Source of the DNA: a virus
DNA length: 43,640 bases
Strand: one strand, 5' to 3'
Virus record (IMG/VR): IMGVR_UViG_3300010296_002064
Location: 1 to 43,640 of that record
Part shown: piece by piece, positions 1-8,032 of the stretch
Numbering within the stretch: the first letter of the stretch is position 1
How the letters are laid out: each line of letters begins with the position of its first letter
Notes under the pieces: model-generated
Databases searched by the model: none
What the model was told of the DNA's origin: nothing
Seen by the model: the letters and a program-made list of their open reading frames with translations, nothing else
Program-made: the position numbers and the translations under genes

Positions 1-487
1 GCATGAAATAATTCTTAACCCAATCTTTCTTTTTCTTTTTGCGACTAGTCTTGAAGTCGATGATAGACAGTTGTCCATCGAATTCGGCAACACAGTCTAC
101 GCGACCAGCAACGCCTAAGTGAGTTGAGTAGAGAGGTGCTTCCTGTGCGTAGACTGTGCCGATGAATCCATCGAGAATTGGTTTCATAATAAGAAACGAC
201 TCAATCACATCGGGGGTATAACCCTCTTTGTAATTTTCATCGTTATCAATATACTTCTCGATGATTTCATGAACCTTTGTCCCCCGTGACGATGCACGGT
301 GGGAGATACGATTTGCTTCTTCCTCACCAACCCGTTTACGCCATGCGGCGATACTGTCCCGCGAAAGAATGGACAGGACAGTGGTAATAGACGGAAGGTC
401 AATCCCTTCGGGGGTCTTATACTTACGACCCTTCTCCGTGGTGACGGTTTCCATCTCATTGAGTTGTGTTGGTTGATGATTAAACAT
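1..487 (-). CDS. PD-(D/E)XK exonuclease, partial (C-terminus outside window)
   Basis: The first 162 codons are present and the frame runs off the left edge. I read an N-terminal part with TPEGIDLPSITTVLSIL, then HEIIEKYI, and a RecB-like nuclease core: GVAGRVDCVAEFDG followed by LSIIDFKTSRKKKK. The Asp in GRVD and the D-x-K of IDFKTS match motifs II and III of the PD-(D/E)XK fold, as in RecB, MGME1 and Cas4-type exonucleases. A single-strand or end-processing exonuclease role in replication or recombination is inferred from the fold. The start is the ATG at 487, which overlaps the end of the upstream metalloprotein-like gene by 8 nt. Confidence 0.75.
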   Translation of the reverse strand, partial: MFNHQPTQLNEMETVTTEKGRKYKTPEGIDLPSITTVLSILSRDSIAAWRKRVGEEEANRISHRASSRGTKVHEIIEKYIDNDENYKEGYTPDVIESFLIMKPILDGFIGTVYAQEAPLYSTHLGVAGRVDCVAEFDGQLSIIDFKTSRKKKKKDWVKNYFM

Positions 488-1070
488 TTCGTATCTTTTC
501 CATTTTCTTTCGTGCGGCATTCCACTGAGCATAGGTCAATGGTTGACGAGCCTTACCACACTTGAGTTTGCGTTTGGCGAACTCTTCCTTGAGTATCTTC
601 TTGGCATCTGCACCGATGAATGCACCGACCAGTTCCAACAAGGCACGGCGGAAAGAACGACCATGATGCATGTGACCCAAGCAGTGTGTCAACTCATGCA
701 ACAGTGTGTATTCGTCCAACCCTGCTTTACTATCTAGGACTACCGACCAACCGTCACTCCAACCAGCGAAACCTCTACCCGTGTTGCGTTCTTTGAGAAC
801 GACTGCGGGTTGTTTCATAAGGGGACGGTCTGTGCGACTTTCCAGTTTCCAAACCTTCTGCCACTTCTTGGTCTTGTAGATTTGTTTTGCTCGTTTCTGT
901 GCTTCTTTCAAGTCTTTGAACTTTTTTATGTTGATACGTTTCTGAAACGCCCACTCTGCCTGATAAGTCTTGGACTTTTCAGTATCATTACGACCATTAG
1001 CACCACGGTTCTGTTTGAACCGATGCTTTCGCAGATATTCATTATACGCCTGTTTCAAGTTTACATCCAT
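480..1070 (-). CDS. SprT-like zinc metalloprotein (HExxH)
   Basis: This 196-residue protein has a basic N-terminal half and a C-terminal zinc-metallopeptidase signature, LLHELTHCLGHMHHGRSF, giving HExxH plus a downstream His as a third zinc ligand (about residues 125-137). SprT and related putative metallohydrolases have this arrangement. The substrate is unknown; cleavage of DNA-bound or host proteins is only a family-based guess. It overlaps the genes on both sides and lies immediately downstream of a second HExxH protein, so the two are co-transcribed. No signal peptide is visible, so it is probably cytoplasmic. Confidence 0.6.
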   Translation of the reverse strand: MDVNLKQAYNEYLRKHRFKQNRGANGRNDTEKSKTYQAEWAFQKRINIKKFKDLKEAQKRAKQIYKTKKWQKVWKLESRTDRPLMKQPAVVLKERNTGRGFAGWSDGWSVVLDSKAGLDEYTLLHELTHCLGHMHHGRSFRRALLELVGAFIGADAKKILKEEFAKRKLKCGKARQPLTYAQWNAARKKMEKIRNV

Positions 1071-1507
1071 TGTGCCAGCATCTCCTTTGCTTCTTGTGCT
1101 ACTTGTGCTTCACGACCATACGCATCGATTTCCCACGGTTGGTCATCATACTTCGTATTCGTATGATACTCACCATCCCACTCTGCAACTTTGACCAGAC
1201 GGTCATCGATAATCTTGATACCGTGGTCTTTCAAACGACCACTTGCAATCTGTTGAGCATGAACCATCTCATGAGCGATATTCACTTTGATGGTATCGAT
1301 GTCGAGCGCTTCGCCTTGAACGTGCGTAGCAATCTCGATATCAATATCATCCTCGTCACCATAACAGTAACCACCAGCATCTGCATCACATTTTGTTTTG
1401 AGTTCGATGCGAAGGTCACCTTCATACTGGTCAAGGACAAGAACAGCGGCTACAGCGTTGATGTAATCCTCAACGTCACATCCATTGTCTTCCAAGTAAA
1501 TTTCCAT
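1061..1507 (-). CDS. small HExxH metallopeptidase-like protein
   Basis: This acidic protein of about 148 residues has a zinc-binding helix NIAHEMVHAQQIASG (HExxH) and a later PWEIDAYGRE whose Glu could be the third ligand, as in gluzincin-like or phage metallopeptidases. The upstream half is Asp/Glu-rich. I chose the ATG at 1507 because AGAGAGG lies 5 nt before it; an in-frame ATG at 1525 would sit upstream of that Shine-Dalgarno. A sigma70-type promoter ends 28 nt upstream, making this the first gene of its unit. The function is unknown. It may have been paired with the neighbouring SprT-like gene by operon shuffling, as the two show little obvious similarity outside the motif. Confidence 0.6.
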   Translation of the reverse strand: MEIYLEDNGCDVEDYINAVAAVLVLDQYEGDLRIELKTKCDADAGGYCYGDEDDIDIEIATHVQGEALDIDTIKVNIAHEMVHAQQIASGRLKDHGIKIIDDRLVKVAEWDGEYHTNTKYDDQPWEIDAYGREAQVAQEAKEMLAQWM

Positions 1508-1534
1508 AACAACCTCTCTTCTCACTATACCTTT

Positions 1535-1563
1535 ATATTAAAGGCCTCGGCAGAAATTGTCAA
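1535..1563 (-). promoter_or_regulatory. early sigma70-type promoter
   Basis: On the minus strand TTGACA is followed by a 17-nt spacer and TAATAT. It lies upstream of the small HExxH gene and has the same geometry as the other early promoters in the window. Confidence 0.7.
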
Positions 1564-1592
1564 GAACTTTGTTTCACAATAATATCAATGAC

Positions 1593-2162
1593 TTAGACAG
1601 GGGCGCCCGAAACTTCGAGTCCTTCAAGAACTTTCAGGACATTCTGTGGAGATGATTCGCCATATGGGTCTTCACCATGATTGTCTGCAAACCCTGGCTC
1701 TGGTAAGAATTCCTCAACCACACCGTTTTTGACAATCATCGCATAACGCCATGACCGCATACCAAATCCGATATTCGACTTGTCAACCAACATACCCATC
1801 TTGCGAGTGAACTCACCCGTGCCATCTGGCACGACTTTGACATGTTCGAGGTTCTGGTCTTTTGCCCAACAGTTCATTACAAATGTGTCATTCACTGATA
1901 CGCAGTAAATATCATCGATACCATACTTCCCAAACTCACCTTCTGCCACGAGTTTCTCAAAGTCAGGTAATTGATATGTCGAACATGTTGGAGTAAATGC
2001 GCCTGGCAGTGAGAACACCACCACACGTTTTTTCAAATCTTGACTACCGAACAGAAACGAACTACTCACGTTTCGCCATTCAAATGGGTTGTCTCCACCC
2101 AGTTCATCATTACGAACACGGGTTGGAAATGTTACTTGAGGTAATGTTACACCTTTAATCAT
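1593..2162 (-). CDS. peroxiredoxin (Prx5-like)
   Basis: This thiol peroxidase of 189 residues reduces peroxides through the catalytic Cys in PGAFTPTCS (about residue 60). The motif, the following TYQLPDFEKL and the GFGMRSWRYAMIV segment match the Prx5/AhpE-like branch. The usual reductant is glutathione/glutaredoxin or thioredoxin; none is encoded nearby. It is cytoplasmic, with no signal peptide. The ATG at 2162 overlaps the stop of the small gene upstream (ATGATTAA junction). Peroxiredoxins are known auxiliary genes of marine T4-like phages and probably protect the infected cell from oxidative damage (inference). Confidence 0.88.
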   Translation of the reverse strand: MIKGVTLPQVTFPTRVRNDELGGDNPFEWRNVSSSFLFGSQDLKKRVVVFSLPGAFTPTCSTYQLPDFEKLVAEGEFGKYGIDDIYCVSVNDTFVMNCWAKDQNLEHVKVVPDGTGEFTRKMGMLVDKSNIGFGMRSWRYAMIVKNGVVEEFLPEPGFADNHGEDPYGESSPQNVLKVLEGLEVSGAPV

Positions 2163-2316
2163 CTGTTAAAACCTTTTCACTATTTAACATTGCTTCGATA
2201 TATTCGTCATCATTGTCTTTCACCCAATGAGGACGAGCTTCCTCGCCTAGAGTTTCCTCATAGTCGATATCTTGGGTAGAGAAGACTCTACCAATCCAGT
2301 TTAATAATTTAATCAT
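2155..2316 (-). CDS. small acidic protein, 53 aa
   Basis: A short open frame begins MIKLLNWIGRVFSTQD and ends SEKVLTDD. It fills the gap between the peroxiredoxin and the first hydroxylase-like gene and overlaps both: its ATG shares an AATGATTAA junction with the upstream gene, and its stop overlaps the peroxiredoxin ATG. GGAAG precedes the start. The N-terminus is an amphipathic or hydrophobic helix and the rest is acidic. I do not recognise the family. Coupling on both sides argues that it is translated. Confidence 0.6.
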   Translation of the reverse strand: MIKLLNWIGRVFSTQDIDYEETLGEEARPHWVKDNDDEYIEAMLNSEKVLTDD

Positions 2317-2932
2317 TAATCTTCCAATCAATCACTAAATGAATACGTTCACAGTCTGTCGGATTATCAACAGAATGTTCTATAGAATGTTCTATCTTGT
2401 ATACTTTACCAACTTCCATATGTATCTCGTCACTACCGTTACGAAACTTAATATCAGGATGTGTAATAATAGGAATATGTATACGTTTCTTATTACCAGT
2501 TCTTTCGTCTGCGTGTGGATGAATCCTAGAGTGAGGATTCATTAAATTAAAAATCATTGTCATACATTGTCCATCACCAAACTCATTTCTGACAACTTCG
2601 AAAAGTTCATCGAAAAACTTTTTGTTGTAATATTTTTCGTAGAATTTGCCTTTAATGGTTATGTCATCATTTAAGTCGCCTTCATTTAGAAACTCAACAA
2701 CATCATGATTATTACCAACGTCTGAAGTAGTAATAATCTCTTCAATACTTTCATAGTTATTTTCATAGTCTTTCCTCATATTTAACAAAAGTGGCAGTCT
2801 ATCCAATTCTCGAAAGAAAGGAATATATTTTTTACTGAATTTTGAAAATTCATCTATCCAGTCTGCATCATCAATATTAGAGAAGAGATTAATATAATAA
2901 CTTACATCAACTTCACCAAGAACTTTAATCAT
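2309..2932 (-). CDS. aspartyl/asparaginyl beta-hydroxylase-like oxygenase, copy A
   Basis: The C-terminal double-stranded beta-helix carries PHADERTGNKKRIHIPI, ITHPDIKFRNGSDEIHMEVG and EHSVDNPTDCERIHLVIDW. The H-x-D, the later His and the Arg of ERIHL match the iron and 2-oxoglutarate ligands of the AspH/cupin-type Fe(II) oxygenases. The substrate is unknown. It is one half of a tandem duplication with the next gene upstream, which shares the order LGEVDVS, THPDIKFRNGSDEIHMEVGK, DW. GGAGACC lies before the ATG, and the start overlaps the upstream stop (ATGATTAA). Confidence 0.75.
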   Translation of the reverse strand: MIKVLGEVDVSYYINLFSNIDDADWIDEFSKFSKKYIPFFRELDRLPLLLNMRKDYENNYESIEEIITTSDVGNNHDVVEFLNEGDLNDDITIKGKFYEKYYNKKFFDELFEVVRNEFGDGQCMTMIFNLMNPHSRIHPHADERTGNKKRIHIPIITHPDIKFRNGSDEIHMEVGKVYKIEHSIEHSVDNPTDCERIHLVIDWKIND

Positions 2933-3569
2933 TTGGTCTCCAATCCATTATCAGATGAATACGTTCATAATCTGTTGGATTTATGACTGAGTGTTCTTTT
3001 TCATGGTCAAACAAATAAACCTTGCCGACTTCCATATGTATCTCGTCACTACCGTTACGAAACTTAATATCAGGATGCGTGATAAGTGGTATGTGTATAC
3101 GCCTTTTGTTTCCTGTTGTATCATCAATATGTGGTTCAATATTTGAATGTGGATTCATAAGGTTTAACAAAAACATACTGATTGTTCCGTCACCGAATTT
3201 ATCAGATAGTAATTTTTTTATATCGGTCAGTAATCTTTCATCATAAAACTTTTCATACAACCTACCTTTCAAGGTAACATAATCTTCGCCAAGACCACCG
3301 CCTGTTCTATAGTCCACTGCGTTATCAATCGACCAATTACTTGCGGCTTCCTCAACAGTATAATCGTCTCTAAATTTAGTTACATGTGTCCTCTTGAGAG
3401 AATATAACATAGGGAGTATTTCAAGTTCTTGGAAGCCTGGAACATAATGTTTAGTGAATTTGTTGAATTCACCCATCCAGTCTGTATCATCGATATTTGA
3501 AAAGAGATTGACGTAATCACTTACGTCAACCTCTCCCAAGACTTTGATGTTTTTAAGCGACGAGTGCAT
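2925..3569 (-). CDS. aspartyl/asparaginyl beta-hydroxylase-like oxygenase, copy B
   Basis: This 214-residue protein is paralogous to the next gene downstream. It has PHIDDTTGNKRRIHIPLITH, the shared NGSDEIHMEVGKVYLFDHE, then EHSVINPTDYERIHLIMDW: the H-x-D, distal His and Arg pattern of Fe(II)/2OG hydroxylases. The catalytic core is much more conserved between the copies than the N-terminal halves, and 50 nt are identical. The ATG at 3569 overlaps the end of the DUF932 gene and has only a very close GGAG, so translational coupling is likely. The substrate is unknown. Confidence 0.75.
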   Translation of the reverse strand: MHSSLKNIKVLGEVDVSDYVNLFSNIDDTDWMGEFNKFTKHYVPGFQELEILPMLYSLKRTHVTKFRDDYTVEEAASNWSIDNAVDYRTGGGLGEDYVTLKGRLYEKFYDERLLTDIKKLLSDKFGDGTISMFLLNLMNPHSNIEPHIDDTTGNKRRIHIPLITHPDIKFRNGSDEIHMEVGKVYLFDHEKEHSVINPTDYERIHLIMDWRPND

Positions 3570-4511
3570 ACTCCACCGCTTTTTCTACAGCACGGACTTT
3601 GCGTGTCTGGTTTGAACCAAACCATGCAGAAGTCAAACGTGTATCTGCCTCACGACCCATCTGGTGGTCAGTCAGGTAGGTCACACTGTTGAGTGCCTGC
3701 CACCATGTTCCTTCACCAAACTCTGCGCCAGGCTGAGTTTCCAGAACCTCGTATGCTTTTTGAGCATTGGTAGTCAGGTCTTCAACAGTTTTGACATTGA
3801 CTTCCTTCTTACCTTGATAGGTGCGAGGGAATACTTCATTGTAGTATTGAATCAATTCGCTAATACCAAAACGTTTGGATGAAAGAAACTCTGCGGTCTC
3901 TTTGTATTGTGCAAACTTTTCAGATGCAATACCCAAAGTCTCTTTTACTGAGTCAGGGTTGAATGTGGTGCGGTGGTTCAAAGATACCGAATTTGCAACC
4001 TTCTGACCAAGTGACAGTGACAGTGTGTTGTTGCACACTACACGAATCGGTGTGAACCGAATGTCGATTGACTTACCATATTGGTGTGGATTAGAGAACA
4101 AGAGATATGAGTCAACTTGGTCACCACCAAGAATGTCAAAGGTATCTTTTACCTTTGCAAGACCCCATACCATGTTACCGTCTTTGAGTGAACCAGCGGT
4201 GTGCATTTCCATGTCACCCGCAAGGACATACTCAGAGAAGAACTCAAATGCTTCTTCATTCTGAACAGGATTCCATCCTTTACCGATGACATCCAGAACC
4301 TTGTTGTCAGAGGAACGGACAAGTGCTTGTTTGCCATCAACAGGAATATCCGTGCCACCATTATTTGCAAACAGCGGAAGTTTTTCAACCGTCCAGTCCA
4401 GACCAGCCTTCTCCATCATCTGACGGGGAGTCAGGTCATTCGATACGGAACACCAAGTCCGTGCCACGGAACTTCTCCCGCATACGCCATTGTTTCTACT
4501 GCATGTGCCAT
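3553..4511 (-). CDS. DUF932 protein with an apparent N-terminal frameshift
   Basis: The long frame (3553-4467) matches the phage/plasmid DUF932 family: TPRQMMEKAGLDWTVEK, then FTPIRVVCNNTLSLSL and TWWQALNSVTYLTDHQMGRE. It lacks a proper start. An ATG at 4511 with a strong AAGGAG begins another frame reading MAHAVETMAYAGEVPWHGLG, which is the expected family N-terminus (PWHGLG motif), but it stops soon after. Joining the frames near 4444-4449 by a -1 shift restores a plausible full-length protein of about 318 aa. It is either a sequencing deletion, a real inactivating mutation or programmed slippage. The role of the family is unknown; members occur on phages and plasmids. A strong early promoter lies directly upstream. 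Confidence 0.75.
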
Positions 4512-4545
4512 AATCAATCTCCTTCTAGTTTGTGATTATGTTCTT

Positions 4546-4574
4546 ATATTATCACAACAAGAATAAAATGTCAA
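4546..4574 (-). promoter_or_regulatory. early sigma70-type promoter for DUF932 gene
   Basis: TTGACA, a 17-nt spacer and TAATAT, with 34 nt and an AAGGAG before the ATG at 4511. The TGA of the -35 box is also the stop codon of the oxygenase gene at 4571. Confidence 0.8.
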
Positions 4575-5062
4575 GTCTTTTTTCCAAAAAAAGTTAAAGA
4601 AACTCTATCTTTTCCGCCAAAGTTCGGATTGTGATAAGTCTGTGCGTCAAATGCGACTGCACGATTTGGTTGCCACTCTACATATTCATCTTTGATTGTA
4701 GTTCCCTGTCCTTCGCGTCCAGACATATACAGAACACCAGAGCGTTCAAAGTTTTTATCAATGTGTTGGGGAATATTCATTCCATATGTCATTGGTTCAG
4801 GAAAACTCTTTTGAGGGTGTTTGAAGAAAGTCATCAACTGAACCTCGATACCTAGTTCGTCTCTTATCTTCTCTGCAATCTCTGAATGAATGTCTTTCAG
4901 ATTGTCACTGCGATAACAACCTAACCAAGATTGAACTGCGTAGTATGCACCGCCTCGTCTTTCCCCATAGTCATATGCATTATACATTCGACATTGGTTA
5001 TAATCTTCATATAACTCGTCCCAGAGTTCTTCATCTAGGAAATTATCGATTATCTGTATCAT
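4571..5062 (-). CDS. 2OG-Fe(II) oxygenase, prolyl-4-hydroxylase-like
   Basis: This protein of about 163 residues begins MIQIIDNFLDEELWDELYED, a start typical of small phage 2OG oxygenases. The beta-helix core has IPQHIDKNFERSGVLYMSG (H-x-D), AQTYHNP (distal His) and DRVSLTFF (Arg that binds 2-oxoglutarate). The substrate is unknown. The ATG at 5062 was chosen over a TTG at 5077, which would only add residues inside the end of the cyclase gene. It overlaps that gene by 20 nt and is the last gene of the late curli/cyclase operon. Its TGA stop forms part of the next promoter. Confidence 0.75.
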   Translation of the reverse strand: MIQIIDNFLDEELWDELYEDYNQCRMYNAYDYGERRGGAYYAVQSWLGCYRSDNLKDIHSEIAEKIRDELGIEVQLMTFFKHPQKSFPEPMTYGMNIPQHIDKNFERSGVLYMSGREGQGTTIKDEYVEWQPNRAVAFDAQTYHNPNFGGKDRVSLTFFGKKT

Positions 5063-6875
5063 GTGTGTATATCTCAATCAATTCATCTTTACCCTTGACC
5101 TTGATTTTACCTATAGGTCTTGACTTGATATCGGTGAGTTGTTCCATTGTGTAACTGGAATAGATTGTTTTGAAATCAACATAGTCTTCTCTTGCGGCAG
5201 TTGCTTCGAGTCTTGCGGCAAGGTTGACGGCATCTCCAATGACCGAATAGTCAAATCTGCTTTCAGAGCCCATGTTTCCAACAATACAATCGCCAGTATT
5301 AATGCCAGTCCCCACATTAATAGGCGGGAGACCACGAGACTCATATTTCTTTTTAAGTTCATTTGTCTTCTCCTCTATCTCGATAGCAGACTTCACTGCC
5401 ATCTCTGCGTGATTTTCACATGGTAGAGGGGCGTTCCAAAACGCCATAATACAATCGCCCATATACTTATCTATAGTTCCACCGTTGTGTAGAATGATGT
5501 TGGTCATCTCGTTCAGGTATTCGTTGATTAGATTAACTAATCCTTCGGGGTCATCGTTGTTTTTGTAGTGTTCTGATATCGGGGTGAATCCACAGATGTC
5601 CATGAACAAGAATGTCATCTCTTTGCGTTCACCACCAAGTTTCATCAGTGACGGGTCGTTGGCAAGCATATCAACCATGTCAGGTGATAGGTATGTTCCG
5701 AACTGACCCTTAATCATTTGTTTCGCCTTGAACTGTGTGTAGAACTGGACAAACGAACCGTGTGCAAAGATTATAACAAATGTTATAACAGGGAAGATAG
5801 GGTCAAGGAGCATAAAGGTATTATCGAATATCAGTGACGCACCATTCACAAAACTTGAACTGATAATCAGGAAAACTACCCCCGAAATGATGATAGAAAG
5901 TTTAGATAACATGAATAGTATCAATATTGATACCACAATCGTTGCTAAAAGTTCATAAAACTTGAACTCTGGCATTCGTGTGATAGTCACACCGTCAATC
6001 ATAGTCTTCAACAGGTTCGCCTGAATGTCGTGCGGATACATTGCACCGACAGGGGTTGATACGACAGATGTCCCCTTAAAGGTCGCACCCAGTATCGCAA
6101 TACTTCCCGCTGGTATCTGGTCTATCTCTGTGAAGGAATATCTCTTGAACTCGTTCCAGAATGCGATACGCACATTACTATTATCGTCTGTCTGCACCAC
6201 ATCGAACTTCGGTATGCGAACAAACCGTATTCCATAATCATCTGTCTTGATTTGATATGATATATCACCCGCAGCCACGCGAAGGATATCCAGTGCAAAG
6301 GCAGGATACATGCGTCCCTCGAAGTTTTCAATCAGAGGAATTCTTCGTGTGATACCATCGATATCCTGTGTTGCAGAGATTGTTCCATGACCCATTGCAG
6401 TTGCCATGAAGTCAGGTAGTGCAAACAACATCCCGTCTAGTTCAGGTCGGAACTCTACCGCATCACGGTCACCGAATGTTGCCACGCCTACGGGTGTTGG
6501 TCGAGATTCTATGTTTGTCTTATCACTTGGTGCAATAGCAATTACCGCTTGCATTTCAAATAACATATTTGAAAATGCGTCATCCCCTCCGAACCTGTCT
6601 GGTTCTGATAATAAGATATTGATACCTAATATTGACTGGTCGCCGAGTTTTGCCAACTCGTCTGCCATCGTTTCGCGGGGGATTGGATACTGACCGAACT
6701 TCTCTAGAGTCGGTTCGTCAATATCGATAAGGACAATCTGTTCGGATTGTTTTGATTCCTGTCCTCTCTGCATCGAATCAAAGAAAGACAATCTCGCACT
6801 TTCAAGGAGAAAAGGGTCGAGCAGTCTCAAGGTTATCATCAACCCCAGTGTAATAAGGACATGCCACATTCTCAT
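5043..6875 (-). CDS. CHASE2-domain receptor adenylate cyclase (class III)
   Basis: This 610-residue membrane signalling enzyme predicts ATP to cAMP conversion. The order is: N-terminal membrane helix (about 5-22), a periplasmic CHASE2 domain (about 30-300, with IVLIDIDEPTLEKFGQYPIP), three closely spaced membrane helices (about 310-395), and a C-terminal class III cyclase domain. The key residues are visible: metal Asp426 in FMDICGF, GTIDKYMGD with Lys470 and Asp474, the adenine-selecting Asp in FDYSVIGD (about 542), and Asn and Arg in NLAARLE (about 551 and 555). The Lys/Asp pair favours ATP over GTP. It lies downstream of a FecR-domain gene, a pairing known from bacterial CHASE2 cyclases. 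A receptor cyclase is unusual in a phage, and all core residues look intact. Confidence 0.9.
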   Translation of the reverse strand: MRMWHVLITLGLMITLRLLDPFLLESARLSFFDSMQRGQESKQSEQIVLIDIDEPTLEKFGQYPIPRETMADELAKLGDQSILGINILLSEPDRFGGDDAFSNMLFEMQAVIAIAPSDKTNIESRPTPVGVATFGDRDAVEFRPELDGMLFALPDFMATAMGHGTISATQDIDGITRRIPLIENFEGRMYPAFALDILRVAAGDISYQIKTDDYGIRFVRIPKFDVVQTDDNSNVRIAFWNEFKRYSFTEIDQIPAGSIAILGATFKGTSVVSTPVGAMYPHDIQANLLKTMIDGVTITRMPEFKFYELLATIVVSILILFMLSKLSIIISGVVFLIISSSFVNGASLIFDNTFMLLDPIFPVITFVIIFAHGSFVQFYTQFKAKQMIKGQFGTYLSPDMVDMLANDPSLMKLGGERKEMTFLFMDICGFTPISEHYKNNDDPEGLVNLINEYLNEMTNIILHNGGTIDKYMGDCIMAFWNAPLPCENHAEMAVKSAIEIEEKTNELKKKYESRGLPPINVGTGINTGDCIVGNMGSESRFDYSVIGDAVNLAARLEATAAREDYVDFKTIYSSYTMEQLTDIKSRPIGKIKVKGKDELIEIYTHDTDNR

Positions 6876-6925
6876 TTTGTATACCTATCTTACAAACACC
6901 TATACAAAAACCCGTTTTCGTATAT

Positions 6926-8032
6926 CTATTGTTTAATATCTATAGTGGTATTACCACCACCGTTGACCGTGATAGGGTCAAGTTCCTTTCCGTCAACGTC
7001 TAGATTGATAGATGTCTCTTCACCGCTTGACACAGATATCTCTATGATAGATTGAACATTACGAATCATTGTAATCTTGTCACCCTCAACAACAGTGTTG
7101 ATTTGAGTCACAGTGTCAAAACCCTCGCTCGTTCCTTCTACTACAGTATCACCCTTATCCTCTTTCTCTTTCAACAATTCTGCATCTAGGTCAGAGTAAC
7201 TATCTAGTAAGTTTTCGAGGAGTTCCACATCAAGGAAATTGATATCAAGTTCAGTAAATTCCAGATAGTCACGTTCAAACTCCTCGTTTTCTAGTAATTG
7301 TTCATCGAGAAAGTCAATATCAAGAGGATTGATATTCTTACTATTATTCACTGTCGTATAGAACTCTTGTTCTGACATTCTCTCTCGTGGTGGATTAATA
7401 ATCAAGATGTTATCCAACATATCTAGAGTCAGGTCTAGAATGGCAGGATTGGTGGGAGGCATCTCAGTCACAGAGGTTGTGGTGGATTGAAACGGTTTAT
7501 TCAACACCACCTCACCAGTCATAGTTGCAACAATAATCTCACCCGATGATATCCCATTCACATCGGGTAACAACACTACAAGTGTTCGACCAAACTCGTC
7601 CACGGTCACGGTGAAGTCCGTGCCGCGAATACCGATTGAGGCAGTCGGTGTTCTCAATCTAATATTCTCTTTCTCAATCGTCCCAAGTTTACCTGTAATG
7701 AAACGAGCAGTTCCCTGCGCGAATGTCATTGCAAGGTCAGACTTAGTTGGGTCATCATCAAACACCACATTGTCAATCACAATGCGTGTGTGTTCGGTCA
7801 TGCGAAGTTTCGAATCATCGACAAACTTCACTTGCATACGACCCTCGCCCGTGCGAAGGTCATCTTTTGATATTATGTCGAACCCCTTTTCAGGTTCGAT
7901 TTCGTTTGTGTCTCTAACTACTTGTCTCCAGCCGACTGCACGGTCTATGAGACCTACATCCTTACTGACAGCCGGTAGCGGTGCCAGAATCAGACTGAGA
8001 AACACATAAGGTATTATCAGTATGCGTGTCAC
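6926..8032 (-). CDS. secreted FecR-domain protein
   Basis: About 368 residues. An N-terminal hydrophobic signal sequence ends near PLPAVSKD, so the protein should be exported. A FecR domain follows (about 60-150) with the hallmark RTPTASIGIRGTDF. The C-terminal half is very acidic with repeated LDIDFLDEQLLENEEF-like segments, and ends in a beta-rich tail (TVNGGGNTTIDIKQ). I chose the GTG at 8032 because GAGGG lies 5 nt before it; the frame also opens at a TTG at 8050 inside the preceding gene. FecR proteins of this type often sit next to CHASE2 cyclases and are thought to act in the periplasm as ligand or scaffold. The next gene here is such a cyclase. Confidence 0.85.
   Translation of the reverse strand: MTRILIIPYVFLSLILAPLPAVSKDVGLIDRAVGWRQVVRDTNEIEPEKGFDIISKDDLRTGEGRMQVKFVDDSKLRMTEHTRIVIDNVVFDDDPTKSDLAMTFAQGTARFITGKLGTIEKENIRLRTPTASIGIRGTDFTVTVDEFGRTLVVLLPDVNGISSGEIIVATMTGEVVLNKPFQSTTTSVTEMPPTNPAILDLTLDMLDNILIINPPRERMSEQEFYTTVNNSKNINPLDIDFLDEQLLENEEFERDYLEFTELDINFLDVELLENLLDSYSDLDAELLKEKEDKGDTVVEGTSEGFDTVTQINTVVEGDKITMIRNVQSIIEISVSSGEETSINLDVDGKELDPITVNGGGNTTIDIKQ

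Noticed and set aside
1070-1582. A 170-codon plus-strand open frame opposite the HExxH gene
   Set aside because: It lacks a ribosome site and its amino-acid composition is that of an antisense shadow; the minus-strand gene has motif and Shine-Dalgarno support.
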